Under the pieces are notes generated by a model. It was given only the letters and a program-made list of their open reading frames with translations, ran no database searches and was not told the origin of the DNA. DNA of 64,000 bases from Methanolinea sp. (GTDB lineage Archaea > Halobacteriota > Methanomicrobia > Methanomicrobiales > Methanospirillaceae), in the NCBI GenBank assembly GCA_030055515.1, contig JASFYI010000001.1:728876-792875 (forward strand). Reading direction: 5' to 3'. A program made the translations under genes and the position numbers. Of the stretch, positions 25,454 through 34,809 are shown in pieces (within the stretch, counting starts at the first letter, position 1; each line of letters opens with the position of its first letter).

Positions 25454-25484
25454 CATGGCAGATAACCTGAATGGCTGAAGTCCG

Positions 25485-26366
25485 ATGACCGAGATCCCGC
25501 GGGAAGAATACCTCCATAAGTGCACGTCGGCGTGTGCCGGGTGCAGCGACTCCCTCGCGCTCCGCTACGTGCTGAAGGCCGCGGGGCCCGACACCATCCT
25601 CGTCGTGCCCGCGTGCTGCACGAGCGTGATCCAGGGGATATATCCAAACACCGCGTTCAAGGTCCCCGTCTACAACGTGGCGTTCGCCGCGGCCGCCGCG
25701 TGCGCGTCGGGGATGAGCGCGGCGCTCCGGGCGATGGGGAAGAAGACGAACGTGATAGTCTACGCCGGCGACGGCGGGACCGTCGACATAGGGATCCAGG
25801 CGCTCTCGGGCGCCTTCGAGAGGGGCACCGATTTCCTGTACATCTGCTACGACAACGAGGCATACGGGAACACGGGGATGCAGCGCTCGGGGGCAACGCC
25901 CGTCGGTGCCCGGACGACGACGACTCCCGCGGGCAAGGCCCAGAAGAAGAAGGACATCGACGCGATAGTGGCGGCCCACGATCCCCCCTACATGGCGACC
26001 GCCTGCGCGGCCTACCCAAAGGACCTCTTCTCAAAGGTGAAGAAGGCCCTCTCCTACCGCGGGCCGACGTTCATCCACATCCTCTCCCCGTGCCCGCCGG
26101 GGTGGCGGTTCCCCGCGGAGAAGACCGTGGAGATGGGCAAGCTCGCCGTCCGGACGGGGATGTGGATCCTGTACGAGCGCGAGCAGGGGAAGGTAACGAT
26201 AAACGGGCCCTCGAAGGCCGCGATGGTCCGGCCCCTCCCCGTCGAGGAGTACCTCCGCGCGCAGGGCAGGTTCCGGGGGATCAGCAGCGAGGCTGTCGCC
26301 CGGATGGTGGCAGACGCGAGGGCGCTCGCGGAGCGCCTCAAGAAGGAGGAAGAGGGGACATGCTGA
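25485..26366 (+). CDS. porB: Pyruvate:ferredoxin oxidoreductase, beta subunit
   Basis: 293 residues. The thiamine-diphosphate subunit: cysteines in KCTSACAGCSDSLALRY for a [4Fe-4S] cluster, the TPP motif VYAGDGGTVDIGIQALSGAF ending in YDNEAYGNTGMQRSGATP, and TTTTPAGK, all typical of POR rather than ketoglutarate or isovalerate enzymes. Converts acetyl-CoA, CO2 and reduced ferredoxin to pyruvate, or the reverse. Gene order is beta, alpha, gamma, delta; it overlaps porA by 7 bases. Confidence 0.92.
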   Translation: MTEIPREEYLHKCTSACAGCSDSLALRYVLKAAGPDTILVVPACCTSVIQGIYPNTAFKVPVYNVAFAAAAACASGMSAALRAMGKKTNVIVYAGDGGTVDIGIQALSGAFERGTDFLYICYDNEAYGNTGMQRSGATPVGARTTTTPAGKAQKKKDIDAIVAAHDPPYMATACAAYPKDLFSKVKKALSYRGPTFIHILSPCPPGWRFPAEKTVEMGKLAVRTGMWILYEREQGKVTINGPSKAAMVRPLPVEEYLRAQGRFRGISSEAVARMVADARALAERLKKEEEGTC

Positions 26367-27472
26367 CCGTCGCGACCGGGAACAAGGCCGTCGCCGCCGC
26401 GGTGAAGGAGGCGAGACCGACGGTCGTCGCCGCGTACCCCATCACGCCCCAGACCGAGATCGTCGAGCAGATCGCCGAGTACGTCTCGTCCGGGGAACTC
26501 GACACGAGGTACATCCCCGTCGAGAGCGAGCACTCGGCGATGGCAGCCTGCATCGGCGCGAGCGTGACCGGGGCACGGGCGTTCACGGCGACGAGCTCCC
26601 ACGGCCTCCACTACATGCACGAGATGGTCAACTGGGCCGCGGGCGCACGCCTCCCCATCGTCATGGCGAACGTGAACAGGGCCGTGGGGCCTGGGTGGAA
26701 CATCTGGGCCGACCACACCGACGCGCTCCAGGAGAGGGACACGGGCTGGCTGCAGGTCTACGTGGGATCCGTGCAGGAGGCGTACGACGCGGTCCTGATG
26801 GCGTTCTGCATCGCGGAGGACGAGCGCGTCCTCCTCCCCGTGATGGTGAACCTCGACGGCTTCCTCCTCTCCCACACGATGCAGCCCCTCGAGATGAACC
26901 CTGCCGGCGACTTCATCCCTCCCCTCCGCCTCCCGCACGAAATCGATCCCGGAAACCCGGGGGGCTACGGGACCCTCACGGGGCCCGACGACTACTTCAA
27001 GTTCCGCTGGGACATCGAACGGTCCATGAGGGACTCTGTCGCGGTGATACGGGAGACCGAGGACCGGTTCTTCGCGAGATTCGGGAGGAGGTACGGGATG
27101 GTCGAGGAGTACAGGTGCGACGACGCCGAGGTCGTCGTCGTCGCGATGGGGACCCTCGGGAAGGAGGCAGAGGTCGCAGTCGACCTCCTCCGGCAGGAGG
27201 GGGTACGCGCGGGGAGCATGCGGGTGAGGTGGTTCCGGCCGTTCCCGCGGCTCGACCTCTCGGGCCGGGACGTCGTGGTGGTCGACCGCGATTACTCGTT
27301 CGGGTTCGGGGGGATCCTCGCCCGGAGCATCGCTGCCACGACGGGTGCGCGGCCGTTCTCGGTGATCGCGGGGCTCGGGGGGCAGGAGGTCAGCTACGAG
27401 GACATCGCGGGATTCGTGAGGGACAGGCGGCCCGGCGAGGAGACGTGGTTCGGGGTGACCGGCGATGTTTGA
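26360..27472 (+). CDS. porA: Pyruvate:ferredoxin oxidoreductase, alpha subunit
   Basis: 370 residues from ATG 26360 (MLTVATGNKAVAAAVKEA). AAYPITPQTEIVEQIAEYV is the substrate/TPP interface motif; ESEHSAMAACIGAS and NIWADHTDALQERDTGW are POR alpha hallmarks. It pairs with porB to make the catalytic heterodimer. Overlaps porG by 8 bases, so the operon is tightly coupled. Confidence 0.92.
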   Translation: MLTVATGNKAVAAAVKEARPTVVAAYPITPQTEIVEQIAEYVSSGELDTRYIPVESEHSAMAACIGASVTGARAFTATSSHGLHYMHEMVNWAAGARLPIVMANVNRAVGPGWNIWADHTDALQERDTGWLQVYVGSVQEAYDAVLMAFCIAEDERVLLPVMVNLDGFLLSHTMQPLEMNPAGDFIPPLRLPHEIDPGNPGGYGTLTGPDDYFKFRWDIERSMRDSVAVIRETEDRFFARFGRRYGMVEEYRCDDAEVVVVAMGTLGKEAEVAVDLLRQEGVRAGSMRVRWFRPFPRLDLSGRDVVVVDRDYSFGFGGILARSIAATTGARPFSVIAGLGGQEVSYEDIAGFVRDRRPGEETWFGVTGDV

Positions 27473-27992
27473 GGTCCGGATCCACTCCCGGGGCGGGCAG
27501 GGAGGTGTCACCGCCGCGCGCCTCCTCGCGCTCGCCGCGGTCAGGGACGGGAAGTACGCGACGGCGTTCCCGTTCTACGGGGCGGAACGGCGCGGGGCTC
27601 CGGTCGTCTCGTTCGTCCGGATCGACGAATCGCCCATCCGGGTCGCGAGCCAGATCAGGAGGCCCGACCTCGTCATCGTGCTCGACCCCTCCGTGATGGA
27701 CGTCGTCGACGTGCTCCAGGGGCTGAAGCAGGGGGGCTCCGTCCTCGTGAACGCGAGGGAACACCGTGTCCTCGGGAACTACAGGACGTTCTCGGTAGAC
27801 CTGACCGGGATCGCGCTGCGCGAGGGGCTCGAGGTCGCAGGGAGTCCCATCCTCAACACGCCGGTCCTCGGCGCGCTCGCGCGGATGGGGATCGTCACGA
27901 TGGAATCGGCGAAGTCGGCGATCCGCGAGATGTTCCCCGACCCGCGGAACGTCTCGGCCGCCGAGGCGGCCTACAGGGAGCTGGTCTCATGA
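27465..27992 (+). CDS. porG: Pyruvate:ferredoxin oxidoreductase, gamma subunit
   Basis: 175 residues. IHSRGGQGGVTAARLLALAA and FPFYGAERRGAPVVSFVRID are the CoA-binding gamma-subunit signatures. It overlaps porD by 4 bases (ATGA). Normal length for the family. Confidence 0.92.
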   Translation: MFEVRIHSRGGQGGVTAARLLALAAVRDGKYATAFPFYGAERRGAPVVSFVRIDESPIRVASQIRRPDLVIVLDPSVMDVVDVLQGLKQGGSVLVNAREHRVLGNYRTFSVDLTGIALREGLEVAGSPILNTPVLGALARMGIVTMESAKSAIREMFPDPRNVSAAEAAYRELVS

Positions 27993-28240
27993 TGGAGAGG
28001 AAGCGCCTCGCAATCAGCCGGCCGGTGAGCGGCGCCTGCGGCAAAACAGGGTCCTGGCGCGTATTCCGCCCGCGGGTCGACCGGGAGAAGTGCAATGCCT
28101 GCGGGATCTGCGCGATGTACTGCCCTGACGCGGCGATAGACGAGAACCTCGAGATCGACTACGCCTTCTGCAAGGGCTGCGGCATCTGCGCGAACGAGTG
28201 CCCAAAGAAGGCCATCACCATGGAGAGGGAAGAGAAGTAG
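27989..28240 (+). CDS. porD: Pyruvate:ferredoxin oxidoreductase, delta subunit (2x[4Fe-4S] ferredoxin)
   Basis: 83 residues with two ferredoxin motifs, CNACGICAMYCPDAAI and CKGCGICANECPKKAI, which carry electrons between the TPP site and ferredoxin. The N-terminal VSGACGKTGSWRVFRP is the usual POR delta lead-in. Last gene of the por operon. Confidence 0.93.
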   Translation: MMERKRLAISRPVSGACGKTGSWRVFRPRVDREKCNACGICAMYCPDAAIDENLEIDYAFCKGCGICANECPKKAITMEREEK

Positions 28241-28249
28241 CCGGGCCCC

Positions 28250-28263
28250 TTCGAAAAAAAGGG
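28250..28263 (-). terminator. Oligo-T terminator of the zinc-ribbon gene
   Basis: On the minus strand CCCTTTTTTTCGAAG, a run of seven T just past the stop of the zinc-ribbon gene; archaeal termination relies on such tracts. Flanking CTTCG/CGAAG can form a small stem. Confidence 0.4.
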
Positions 28264-28277
28264 ATTCTCCTCCCCCC

Positions 28278-28646
28278 TCACGCCTCCCCTTCGATAGGGC
28301 ACTGGGCGATGTACTCGAGGCTGAACTTGTAGAAGTGCGTGAACCCGCAGTTCCTGCAGCGGACCGTGAAGTGGTTGCACCCTATGGCGAGGTCGTGGGG
28401 ACCCTCCTTCCCGCAGTTCCTGCAGGGGGCGTCCGCAACGAGCGTCCAGAGGTCGTAGCACCCTATCCTCGTGTAACTCCCCGGCCTGCTCACGTCCTGA
28501 ATGCGGGGGACGAAGATCCGTGTCGCACCGCAGTTCCCGCAGATGACCTGGGCCTGGTACGGCACTGCCTTGATGACCTGGTCGGCATCTTTCCCGCAGT
28601 GGTAGCACGTCGTCCGGTAGCGCGTGAAGATGAACCGGTCCTGCAT
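28278..28646 (-). CDS. Multi-zinc-ribbon protein of unknown function
   Basis: 122 residues with CYHCGK (residues 14-19), CGNCGATRIF, CRNCGKEG and CRNCGFTHFY, four CxxC knuckles which can pair into two zinc ribbons. Charged and soluble, no membrane segment. No family assigned. Flanked by por genes (convergent) and the thermosome gene. Probably binds nucleic acid or protein; that is only inferred from the fold type. Confidence 0.75.
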   Translation of the reverse strand: MQDRFIFTRYRTTCYHCGKDADQVIKAVPYQAQVICGNCGATRIFVPRIQDVSRPGSYTRIGCYDLWTLVADAPCRNCGKEGPHDLAIGCNHFTVRCRNCGFTHFYKFSLEYIAQCPIEGEA

Positions 28647-28720
28647 GGTGTGAGTATCGGCAGCCGCGGATATAATTCTCCCCGAGGGATCCTCCCCGGG
28701 GTGGTCGGGGAAGTGAAGCG

Positions 28721-28726
28721 AAAAAA
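28721..28726 (-). terminator. Oligo-T terminator of the thermosome gene
   Basis: Minus strand carries TTTTTT 26 bases beyond the thermosome stop codon, in GC-rich surroundings. Confidence 0.35.
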
Positions 28727-28751
28727 GGGTAGAGATTGGGGGGTTTCCGGA

Positions 28752-30404
28752 TCAGAACTCGCCCATGTCGCCGCCGGCACCGCCCGACTCGCCGCCGGGA
28801 CCACCCTTCGGGCCGCCTGCCGGGGGTGCAGCCTTGGACGCGGCGATCACGTCATCGATCCGGAGGATCATCGTCGCGGCCTCCGCGGCGCTCGCGATCG
28901 CCTGGGTCTTGACCTTGAGCGGTTCGACGACACCAGCCTTGAGCATGTCCTCTGCCTTGCCCTCGAACACGTTCAGGCCGTAAGTCTTCTTCCCCTTCTC
29001 GTGCGCGGCGCGGAGCTCGACGAGCATGTCGATCGGGTCGAGGCCCGCGTTCTCGGCGAGCGTCCGCGGGATGATCTCGAGCGCGTTTGCGAAAGCCTCG
29101 ATCGCGAGCTGGGCACGGCCCCCGACGCTCGCGGCGTAGTCGCGCAGCCGCAGGGAGAGCTCGATCTCGGGGGCGCCGCCACCCGCGACGAGCTTCTTGT
29201 CCTCGTACACGACGGAGACGACGCGGAGCGCGTCCTCGATGGCACGCTCGAGCTCGTCGACGACGTGCTCGGTCCCGCCGCGGACCATGATAGTGACGGC
29301 CTTCGGATTCTTGCAGCCCTCGACGAAGATCATCTCCTCACCGGAGACCTTCCGCTCCTCGACGGTGCCCGCGTACCCGAGCTCGTCCTTCGAGATCGCG
29401 TCGATGCTCGAGACCATGCTCCCGCCGGTCGCGCGCACGAGCTTCTCCATGTCGCTCTTCTTGACGCGGCGGACCGCGAGGATGCCCGCCTTCGCGAGGT
29501 AGTGCTGGGCGATGTCATCGATCCCCTTCTGGCAGAAGAGGACGTTTGCCCCGGAGGCGACGATCTTGTCGACGATGCTCTTGATCATCCGCTCCTCCTC
29601 GTCGAGGAACGCCTGGAGCTGGTCGGGGCTCGTGATGTTGATCTCGGCATCGACCTCTGTCTTCTTGAACTCGACGGGCGCGTTGAGGAGGAGGATCTTC
29701 GCGTCTGTCACCTTCTTGGGCATGCCGGGGTGGACCCTCTCCTTGTCGATGACGATCCCCTCGATGATCTCGCAGTCATCGATGGAGCCCCCGACCTTCT
29801 TCTCGACCTTGATGTAGTCCTTGTCCACGGTGCCGTCCTCGTCGGCGACCATCGTGACGGCCTTCACGACGAGGTCGCAGATCTTGTCGCGGGACCCCTC
29901 GGCGCCCTTCCCCGTCATCGCCGTCTCGGCGATCTTCTTCAGCATCGCGGTGTCGTCGGGCTTGATGGTGACCGCGATCTCCTGCAGGATCTCGTGGGCT
30001 TTCTCCGCGGCCATCCTGTACCCGTGCGCGATGACCGTGGGGTGGACATCCTGCTCGAGGAGGTCCTCTGCCCTCTTGAGGAGCTCGCCCGCGATGACGA
30101 CCGCCGTCGTGGTGCCGTCCCCGACCTCGTCGTCCTGGGTCTTCGCGATCTCGACCATCATCTTGGCGGCCGGGTGCTCGATGTCCATCTCCTTGAGGAT
30201 CGTGACGCCGTCGTTCGTGATCACGACGTCACCGATGGTGTCCACGAGCATCTTGTCCATTCCCTTCGGGCCGAGCGTCGTCCTGACGGCGCTCGCGACC
30301 GCCTTTGCGGCCATGATGTTCATGCCCTGTGCATCGCGCCCGCGGGTGCGCGAGCTCCCTTCCTTGAGGATCAGGATCGGTTGTCCTCCGAGTTGCTGTG
30401 CCAT
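28752..30404 (-). CDS. thsA: Thermosome subunit (group II chaperonin)
   Basis: 550 residues from ATG 30404 ([20 protein letters not shown]), preceded by [19 protein letters not shown] and [18 protein letters not shown] are the nucleotide-binding motifs of group II chaperonins; [17 protein letters not shown] lies in the equatorial domain and the tail is Gly-rich ([17 protein letters not shown]) as in archaeal subunits. Folds proteins in a double-ring complex with ATP. A strong TATA box precedes it. Other subunits may be encoded elsewhere. Confidence 0.96.
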   Translation of the reverse strand: MAQQLGGQPILILKEGSSRTRGRDAQGMNIMAAKAVASAVRTTLGPKGMDKMLVDTIGDVVITNDGVTILKEMDIEHPAAKMMVEIAKTQDDEVGDGTTTAVVIAGELLKRAEDLLEQDVHPTVIAHGYRMAAEKAHEILQEIAVTIKPDDTAMLKKIAETAMTGKGAEGSRDKICDLVVKAVTMVADEDGTVDKDYIKVEKKVGGSIDDCEIIEGIVIDKERVHPGMPKKVTDAKILLLNAPVEFKKTEVDAEINITSPDQLQAFLDEEERMIKSIVDKIVASGANVLFCQKGIDDIAQHYLAKAGILAVRRVKKSDMEKLVRATGGSMVSSIDAISKDELGYAGTVEERKVSGEEMIFVEGCKNPKAVTIMVRGGTEHVVDELERAIEDALRVVSVVYEDKKLVAGGGAPEIELSLRLRDYAASVGGRAQLAIEAFANALEIIPRTLAENAGLDPIDMLVELRAAHEKGKKTYGLNVFEGKAEDMLKAGVVEPLKVKTQAIASAAEAATMILRIDDVIAASKAAPPAGGPKGGPGGESGGAGGDMGEF

Positions 30405-30444
30405 AGTATTCACCACGTGTCGCGATAAAATTGGTTTGTGGTTC

Positions 30445-30454
30445 TATATAAAAA
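30445..30454 (-). promoter_or_regulatory. TATA box of the thermosome gene
   Basis: Minus strand TTTTTATATA centred about 45 bases upstream of the start codon, predicting a transcription start near 30424 and a 20-base leader containing GGTGA. Confidence 0.6.
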
Positions 30455-30457
30455 TTG

Positions 30458-31369
30458 TTATTTGCAGACGAGGTCTATCAGTTCTTCCCCGTCCCTCACG
30501 CGCCGCAGGCGCCGTTCCCCGATGAGGACGGTCCTGCCGATCTTGCCCTGTTTCTCGTAGTCGGTGAGCACGCACATGGCGTGCATCCCCGCTACCTGCG
30601 ATATGTTCCCTATCAGTGCCGCGCGCTTGACGACCTTCTGGGACGAGCCGTACCCGGCGAGGATGGACTCGTCCGATATCTCAATGAGTGCCTGGAAGGG
30701 GGCCCTGCGCATCGCGTGCAGCCGCACCCCTATCCTCTCGAGGAACCCCATCGGCGTCTCTTCCGGCCTCTCCTCGACCGGGGGGAATATCGACTTGTAC
30801 GAGAGGAGGTTGATCGCCTGCACGAGCGGGGCATCGAAGATCTCCTCGATCTTCTGGGCTATCTCGAGCGTCGTACCCATCCCGCTCTCGTACTTGGAGA
30901 TCGTCCTACGCGAGACGCCGAGCATCGAGCCGAGATCCCCGAGGGAGAGGTTCCGCTTCTCTCGCAGCTCGCGGAGGACCTCGCCGTTGATGTTCACGTA
31001 GAGCCCACCGGGGGACGCGTACACGAGGGGGGGGATACCCTCGACGAACGCGTCGTAGAGGGTCGGGACGCTGATCGCGTAGATCCCGTAGCGGATGTAG
31101 ACCGCCCCCCTCTCGAGCTCGGCGTCGCGCGCCCTCTCGCCGACTATCAGGGGCGACCCTTTCAGGTACCGCGCGACGTGGTCGAGGTCCCGGGCGATCT
31201 CCTCGCTCACGCTGTCGATGTGGGTGACTGCCTTGATGACGAGGATCACGTTCTTCTTCCGGGCCACGATGTCGAAGCTCCGCGGCCTCATGCTGAACTT
31301 CTCCGAGACCCGGAATCCCCCCATGATGAGGACCGTCGTGATGCTCGAGAGGAGTCGTTCCTGCGACAT
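30458..31369 (-). CDS. Archaeal HTH (XRE-type) transcriptional regulator
   Basis: 303 residues from ATG 31369, preceded by AGGTGGG. The N-terminal half has [20 protein letters not shown], resembling an archaeal restriction-endonuclease-like fold; the middle carries an XRE helix-turn-helix [20 protein letters not shown] followed by ESG; the C-terminal part ends in [17 protein letters not shown]. This three-part layout is a conserved archaeal family of putative regulators. Target genes unknown; it is divergent from tiaS and upstream of the thermosome gene. Confidence 0.85.
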   Translation of the reverse strand: MSQERLLSSITTVLIMGGFRVSEKFSMRPRSFDIVARKKNVILVIKAVTHIDSVSEEIARDLDHVARYLKGSPLIVGERARDAELERGAVYIRYGIYAISVPTLYDAFVEGIPPLVYASPGGLYVNINGEVLRELREKRNLSLGDLGSMLGVSRRTISKYESGMGTTLEIAQKIEEIFDAPLVQAINLLSYKSIFPPVEERPEETPMGFLERIGVRLHAMRRAPFQALIEISDESILAGYGSSQKVVKRAALIGNISQVAGMHAMCVLTDYEKQGKIGRTVLIGERRLRRVRDGEELIDLVCK

Positions 31370-31399
31370 CCCACCTACGAATGGATTTTCGCTCCCATG

Positions 31400-31408
31400 T
31401 ATAAAAAT
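31400..31408. promoter_or_regulatory. TATA element between divergent regulator and tiaS
   Basis: TATAAAAAT in a 53-base divergent intergenic region. It is best placed for the minus-strand regulator (transcription start near 31378). For tiaS it lies only 15-23 bases before the ATG, so tiaS may use another element or a very short leader. Confidence 0.45.
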
Positions 31409-31422
31409 ACTCAGGTGGGTGG

Positions 31423-32664
31423 ATGTTCCGGATCGGGATCGACGACACGGATTCCCCGGAGGGGATGTGCACGACGTACCTCTGCGCCGTGCTCGCACGG
31501 CGCCTCGCACGCGCGGGGATCCGCGTGCTCGAGACGCGCCTCGTGCGGCTGAACCCCAACGTGCGGGAAAAGACCCGGGGGAACGCCGCGGTGTGCCTCG
31601 CGTGCGAGGGGTCGCTCCGCGTCGCGTTCCACCTCGCCTGCGGGACCGTGGAAGAGCTCGCGGAGATGTCCCACGAGGGCACCCACCCCGGGGTCGCCGC
31701 GTGCGCGCAGGTCCCGCCACCGGACTTTTACCAAAAGGCCGTGAGGGGTTTCTGCACGCTCCCCGAGGCGGTCTCCCTCCTCGAGGCCTCGGGGGCCGTC
31801 TACCGTGGCTACAAGGAGGGGCGCGGCCTCATCGGTGCGACGGCAGCGCTCTGCAGCCACTTCGATGACTCCACCTACGAGCTCCTCGTCTACAGGAAGC
31901 GGTCGCGGTTCGGGACGCCGCGCTCCGTCGACCGACAGAGCCTCTTTGACGCGGACGCCGCGACGTTTCCCCACACGTGGGACACCGTCGACAGGGAGAA
32001 CGATGTGGTCGTCTGCGTCCCCCACACGCCCGACCCCGTCCTCTACGGGATACGGGGGGAGCGGCCGGGGTGGCTTGCGCTCGCGAGGGAGAAGGTGATC
32101 TCCGAGGCCCCCGCCTGCGAGCAGCTCTTCGTGACGAACCAGGGCACCGACGCCCACATCGTGCCGGGCAGGATCGGGCAGCTCGAGGAGGGCCATTCCT
32201 ACATTGTGGGGGGGACCGTCCACGCCCCCCCGCGCACTATCCGCGGGGGGCACGTCTGCCTCCCTCTCACCGACGGGAGGGAGGTCCTCTCCTGCATGGC
32301 CTACGAGCCGACGAAGGGATTCCGCGAGATCGTCCGCGCGCTCGCCCCCGGAGACAGGGTGAGGGCCGCGGGCAGCTACAAGGGGGGGAGCCTCAACCTC
32401 GAGAAGCTCGAGGTCGTCGCCGCGCCGCCCCTCCGTCTCCTCCGGCCGCCCCTCTGCGAGAGGTGCGGGAAGCGGATGACGAGCGCGGGCCGGGACAAGG
32501 GGTACAAGTGCCGGAAGTGCGGGGGGAGGAAGGGTGCACCGGAGGAGGTGACCGTCCCCCGCCGGGTATCGCCCGGGTGGTACGAGGTCCCGCCGTGTGC
32601 CCGCCGCCACCTCGCACGGCCCCTCTGCAGGGGCGTCCGGGAGGATTTCCTCCGCGTCGAGTGA
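31423..32664 (+). CDS. tiaS: tRNA(Ile2) 2-agmatinylcytidine synthetase
   Basis: 413 residues. Starts MFRIGIDDTDSPEGMCTTYL, the TiaS signature, followed by RLVRLNPNVREKTRGNAAV. A C-terminal OB-like part is followed by a zinc ribbon CERCGKRMTS and CRKCGGRKG. The enzyme attaches agmatine to C34 of the CAU anticodon of tRNA-Ile2 so that it reads AUA; it is archaea-specific. AGGTGGG precedes the start. Confidence 0.95.
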   Translation: MFRIGIDDTDSPEGMCTTYLCAVLARRLARAGIRVLETRLVRLNPNVREKTRGNAAVCLACEGSLRVAFHLACGTVEELAEMSHEGTHPGVAACAQVPPPDFYQKAVRGFCTLPEAVSLLEASGAVYRGYKEGRGLIGATAALCSHFDDSTYELLVYRKRSRFGTPRSVDRQSLFDADAATFPHTWDTVDRENDVVVCVPHTPDPVLYGIRGERPGWLALAREKVISEAPACEQLFVTNQGTDAHIVPGRIGQLEEGHSYIVGGTVHAPPRTIRGGHVCLPLTDGREVLSCMAYEPTKGFREIVRALAPGDRVRAAGSYKGGSLNLEKLEVVAAPPLRLLRPPLCERCGKRMTSAGRDKGYKCRKCGGRKGAPEEVTVPRRVSPGWYEVPPCARRHLARPLCRGVREDFLRVE

Positions 32665-32776
32665 ACAGTGCTGCAACTCTTTTTTCCCGCGCGGGTGCGC
32701 GCTTGCCCCGGAGCAGAATCCCGGAAGCGCGGTGCTGCCAAAGACTATCTCCCGTCCCCGCCATACACTCCTCCAG

Positions 32777-33706
32777 ATGGAGTGCGGGGATCCTGTCGAG
32801 CAGGTGGTGATCCGGCCCGGCATGACGGTCGGGGAACTCGTCGCCGCGATGGGCAGGGCAGGGGCGTACAACGGGGGTGCCCTCGCGCGTGCCGCCGAGA
32901 TCTGCGAGGCGATGGCGAGGGACGAGAGGGTGACGCTGTTCTTCGGTCTCGCGGGGGCCATGGTCCCGGCCGGAATGGGCCGGATCGTGAGTGACCTCGT
33001 CGACTGCGGCCTCGTGGACGTGCTCGTCATGACGGGCGCAAACATCACCCACGACATCATCGAGGCCATCGGGTGCAGGCACTACCACGGGACCGCCTCG
33101 TGCGCCGACACTGCCCTCCGGGAGGCGGAGATCAACAGGATCTACGACGTCTTCCTCCCGAACGAGGCCTTTGCCCGTTTCGAGGAGTTCATGCAGGAGA
33201 GGTTTTCTTCCCTCTCCCCGGACGCCCCCCTCCCCGTCCGGCAGTTCCTCGCGGAGGTGGGGTCCAAGCTCCCCTCGGGCATCCTCTCGTCGGCGGCCCG
33301 GCGGGGCGTCCCCGTCTTCTGCCCCGCCCTCGCCGACTCCATGGTGGGCCTCCAGCACTGGCTCTCCACCCAGACGTCCCGCCCCCTCCTCGACGGATTC
33401 TCGGACATGAAGGATTTCCTCTCGATCTGCCTTGGGTGCGAGTCGGCGGGGGCGCTCCTCGTCGGGGGAGGGGTGCCGAAGAACTTCATCCTCCAGGGGA
33501 TGCTGATGGCGCCGCGGGGATTCTCGTACGCGGTCCAGCTCACGGGGGACCGCCCCGACCTCGGGGGGCTCTCGGGCGCGACGCTCGACGAGGCCCGCTC
33601 GTGGGGGAAGGTCGCGCCGGACGCAAGGACCGTCACCGTCTACGGGGACGCGACGATCACGCTCCCCCTCCTCGTCGCGGCGGTACGGGAGAGGCTCGGG
33701 GTATGA
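32777..33706 (+). CDS. dys: Deoxyhypusine synthase
   Basis: 309 residues from ATG 32777. LFFGLAGAMVPAGMGRIVSD and TGANITHDIIEAIGCRHYHG are NAD-site motifs; GGGVPKNFILQGML carries the catalytic Lys, and ATLDEARSWGKVAPD the conserved C-terminal region. Transfers the aminobutyl group of spermidine to aIF5A. TGA overlaps the pyrF start (ATGA). Confidence 0.94.
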   Translation: MECGDPVEQVVIRPGMTVGELVAAMGRAGAYNGGALARAAEICEAMARDERVTLFFGLAGAMVPAGMGRIVSDLVDCGLVDVLVMTGANITHDIIEAIGCRHYHGTASCADTALREAEINRIYDVFLPNEAFARFEEFMQERFSSLSPDAPLPVRQFLAEVGSKLPSGILSSAARRGVPVFCPALADSMVGLQHWLSTQTSRPLLDGFSDMKDFLSICLGCESAGALLVGGGVPKNFILQGMLMAPRGFSYAVQLTGDRPDLGGLSGATLDEARSWGKVAPDARTVTVYGDATITLPLLVAAVRERLGV

Positions 33707-34338
33707 CTGACCTCGTGCTTGCCCTCGACGTGACCGACCCTGCCGCGGCAGTCGCGGTCGCGGAGGCCTGCGCCCCGCACATCGACGCGGTGAAGGTCGG
33801 CTATCCCCTCGTCCTCCGGTCGGGGCTCTCCATTGCCCGGGAACTCGCACCCCTCGGGCTGCCCCTCGTCGCCGACTTCAAGGTCGCCGACATCCCCCAC
33901 ACGAACCGGCTGATCGCCGAGGCCACGTTCTCCGCGGGATTCCACGGGATCATATGCCACGGGTTCTGCGGCGAGGACTCGGTCCTCGCGTGCGTCGAGG
34001 CCGCGCGCGACCACGGGGGGAAGTGCCTCGTCGTCGCCGAGATGAGCCACCCCGGCGCACTCGCGTTCTTCTCTGGAGACGTCCCGGAGAGGATTTCGCG
34101 CCTCGCAGTCTCCCTCGGCGCGGACGGGATCATCGCGCCCGCGACGCGGCCGGGGAGGGTGAGGGTCCTGCGGGAGATCGTCGGCAGCCTCCTCGTCTGG
34201 GCACCGGGCGCGGGGGCCCAGGGAGGGGACCCCTCGGCCGTCGCCCCGCTCGTCGACGGGCTCATCGTGGGAAGGCAGATCTACCAGTCCCCCGACCCGG
34301 CCGCCGAGGCGGCGAGGCTCCGGACCATCCTCCGCTGA
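33703..34338 (+). CDS. pyrF: Orotidine-5'-phosphate decarboxylase
   Basis: 211 residues. VADFKVADIPHTN is the catalytic DxKxxDIxxT motif of the OMP decarboxylase barrel; LVLALDVTDPAAAVAV opens the barrel and IVGRQIYQSPDPAAEAARL is the phosphate-gripper end. Final step of UMP synthesis. Overlaps dys by 4 bases. Confidence 0.94.
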   Translation: MTDLVLALDVTDPAAAVAVAEACAPHIDAVKVGYPLVLRSGLSIARELAPLGLPLVADFKVADIPHTNRLIAEATFSAGFHGIICHGFCGEDSVLACVEAARDHGGKCLVVAEMSHPGALAFFSGDVPERISRLAVSLGADGIIAPATRPGRVRVLREIVGSLLVWAPGAGAQGGDPSAVAPLVDGLIVGRQIYQSPDPAAEAARLRTILR

Positions 34339-34415
34339 CCAGCGGTCCGCCCCGCGTGATTCCCCCCCCACGGGGGACGCGCCCGGGATCCCGCGGCAAA
34401 CCCCGACCCCCGCAA

Positions 34416-34425
34416 ACGTTTATGT
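34416..34425 (+). promoter_or_regulatory. TATA-like element of the NrdD-tail gene
   Basis: ACGTTTATGT centred about 26 bases before the ATG at 34447, so the transcript would be leaderless or nearly so. Confidence 0.4.
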
Positions 34426-34446
34426 GCGGCGGGACAACCGTCATGT

Positions 34447-34809
34447 ATGCAATGGAGCGAGGAACAACTGAGAATTGCCCGGGCATACAGGTCCTTCCAG
34501 GAGATCCCCCCCGCCGAGCGGAGGTACAAGTGCCACACCTGCCACCTCGTCGTCGACGAAAACCCCTGCCCGGTCTGCGGGGATTCCCACCTCGAGATCA
34601 TGTGCCCCCTCGACCACTGCCACTGCTCCCACGAGATCGTCTCGGGCATCGAGTACTGCCCGCTCTGCGATGCCCCCGTCTGCCCGGAGTGCGGGAGCCA
34701 CGACGTCGTCCAAATCAGTAGGGTGACGGGGTACCTGCAGGAGGTTTCCGGCTGGAATGCGGGCAAGCAGCAGGAGCTGCGGGACCGCGTCCGGTACACC
34801 GTCGCGTGA
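34447..34809 (+). CDS. Stand-alone zinc-ribbon / glycyl-radical-type domain like the C-terminus of anaerobic ribonucleotide reductase
   Basis: 120 residues with eleven cysteines, mostly as CxxC knuckles (C29/C32, C41/C44, C71/C74, C79/C82). The end [20 protein letters not shown] (through residue 98), then [15 protein letters not shown], aligns by eye with the last 45 residues of NrdD, where the Gly of RVxGY carries the glycyl radical; here it would be Gly95. The large catalytic barrel of NrdD is absent. It may be a small redox or radical-carrier protein analogous in concept to GrcA, or a zinc protein sharing the fold. No activase gene is nearby. Confidence 0.7.
   Translation: MQWSEEQLRIARAYRSFQEIPPAERRYKCHTCHLVVDENPCPVCGDSHLEIMCPLDHCHCSHEIVSGIEYCPLCDAPVCPECGSHDVVQISRVTGYLQEVSGWNAGKQQELRDRVRYTVA

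Noticed and set aside
25485..28240. por cluster as 2-oxoisovalerate or 2-oxoglutarate oxidoreductase
   Set aside because: The beta subunit has GNTGMQRSGATP and TTTTP, and the alpha subunit NIWADHTDALQERDTGW, which fit the pyruvate enzyme better.
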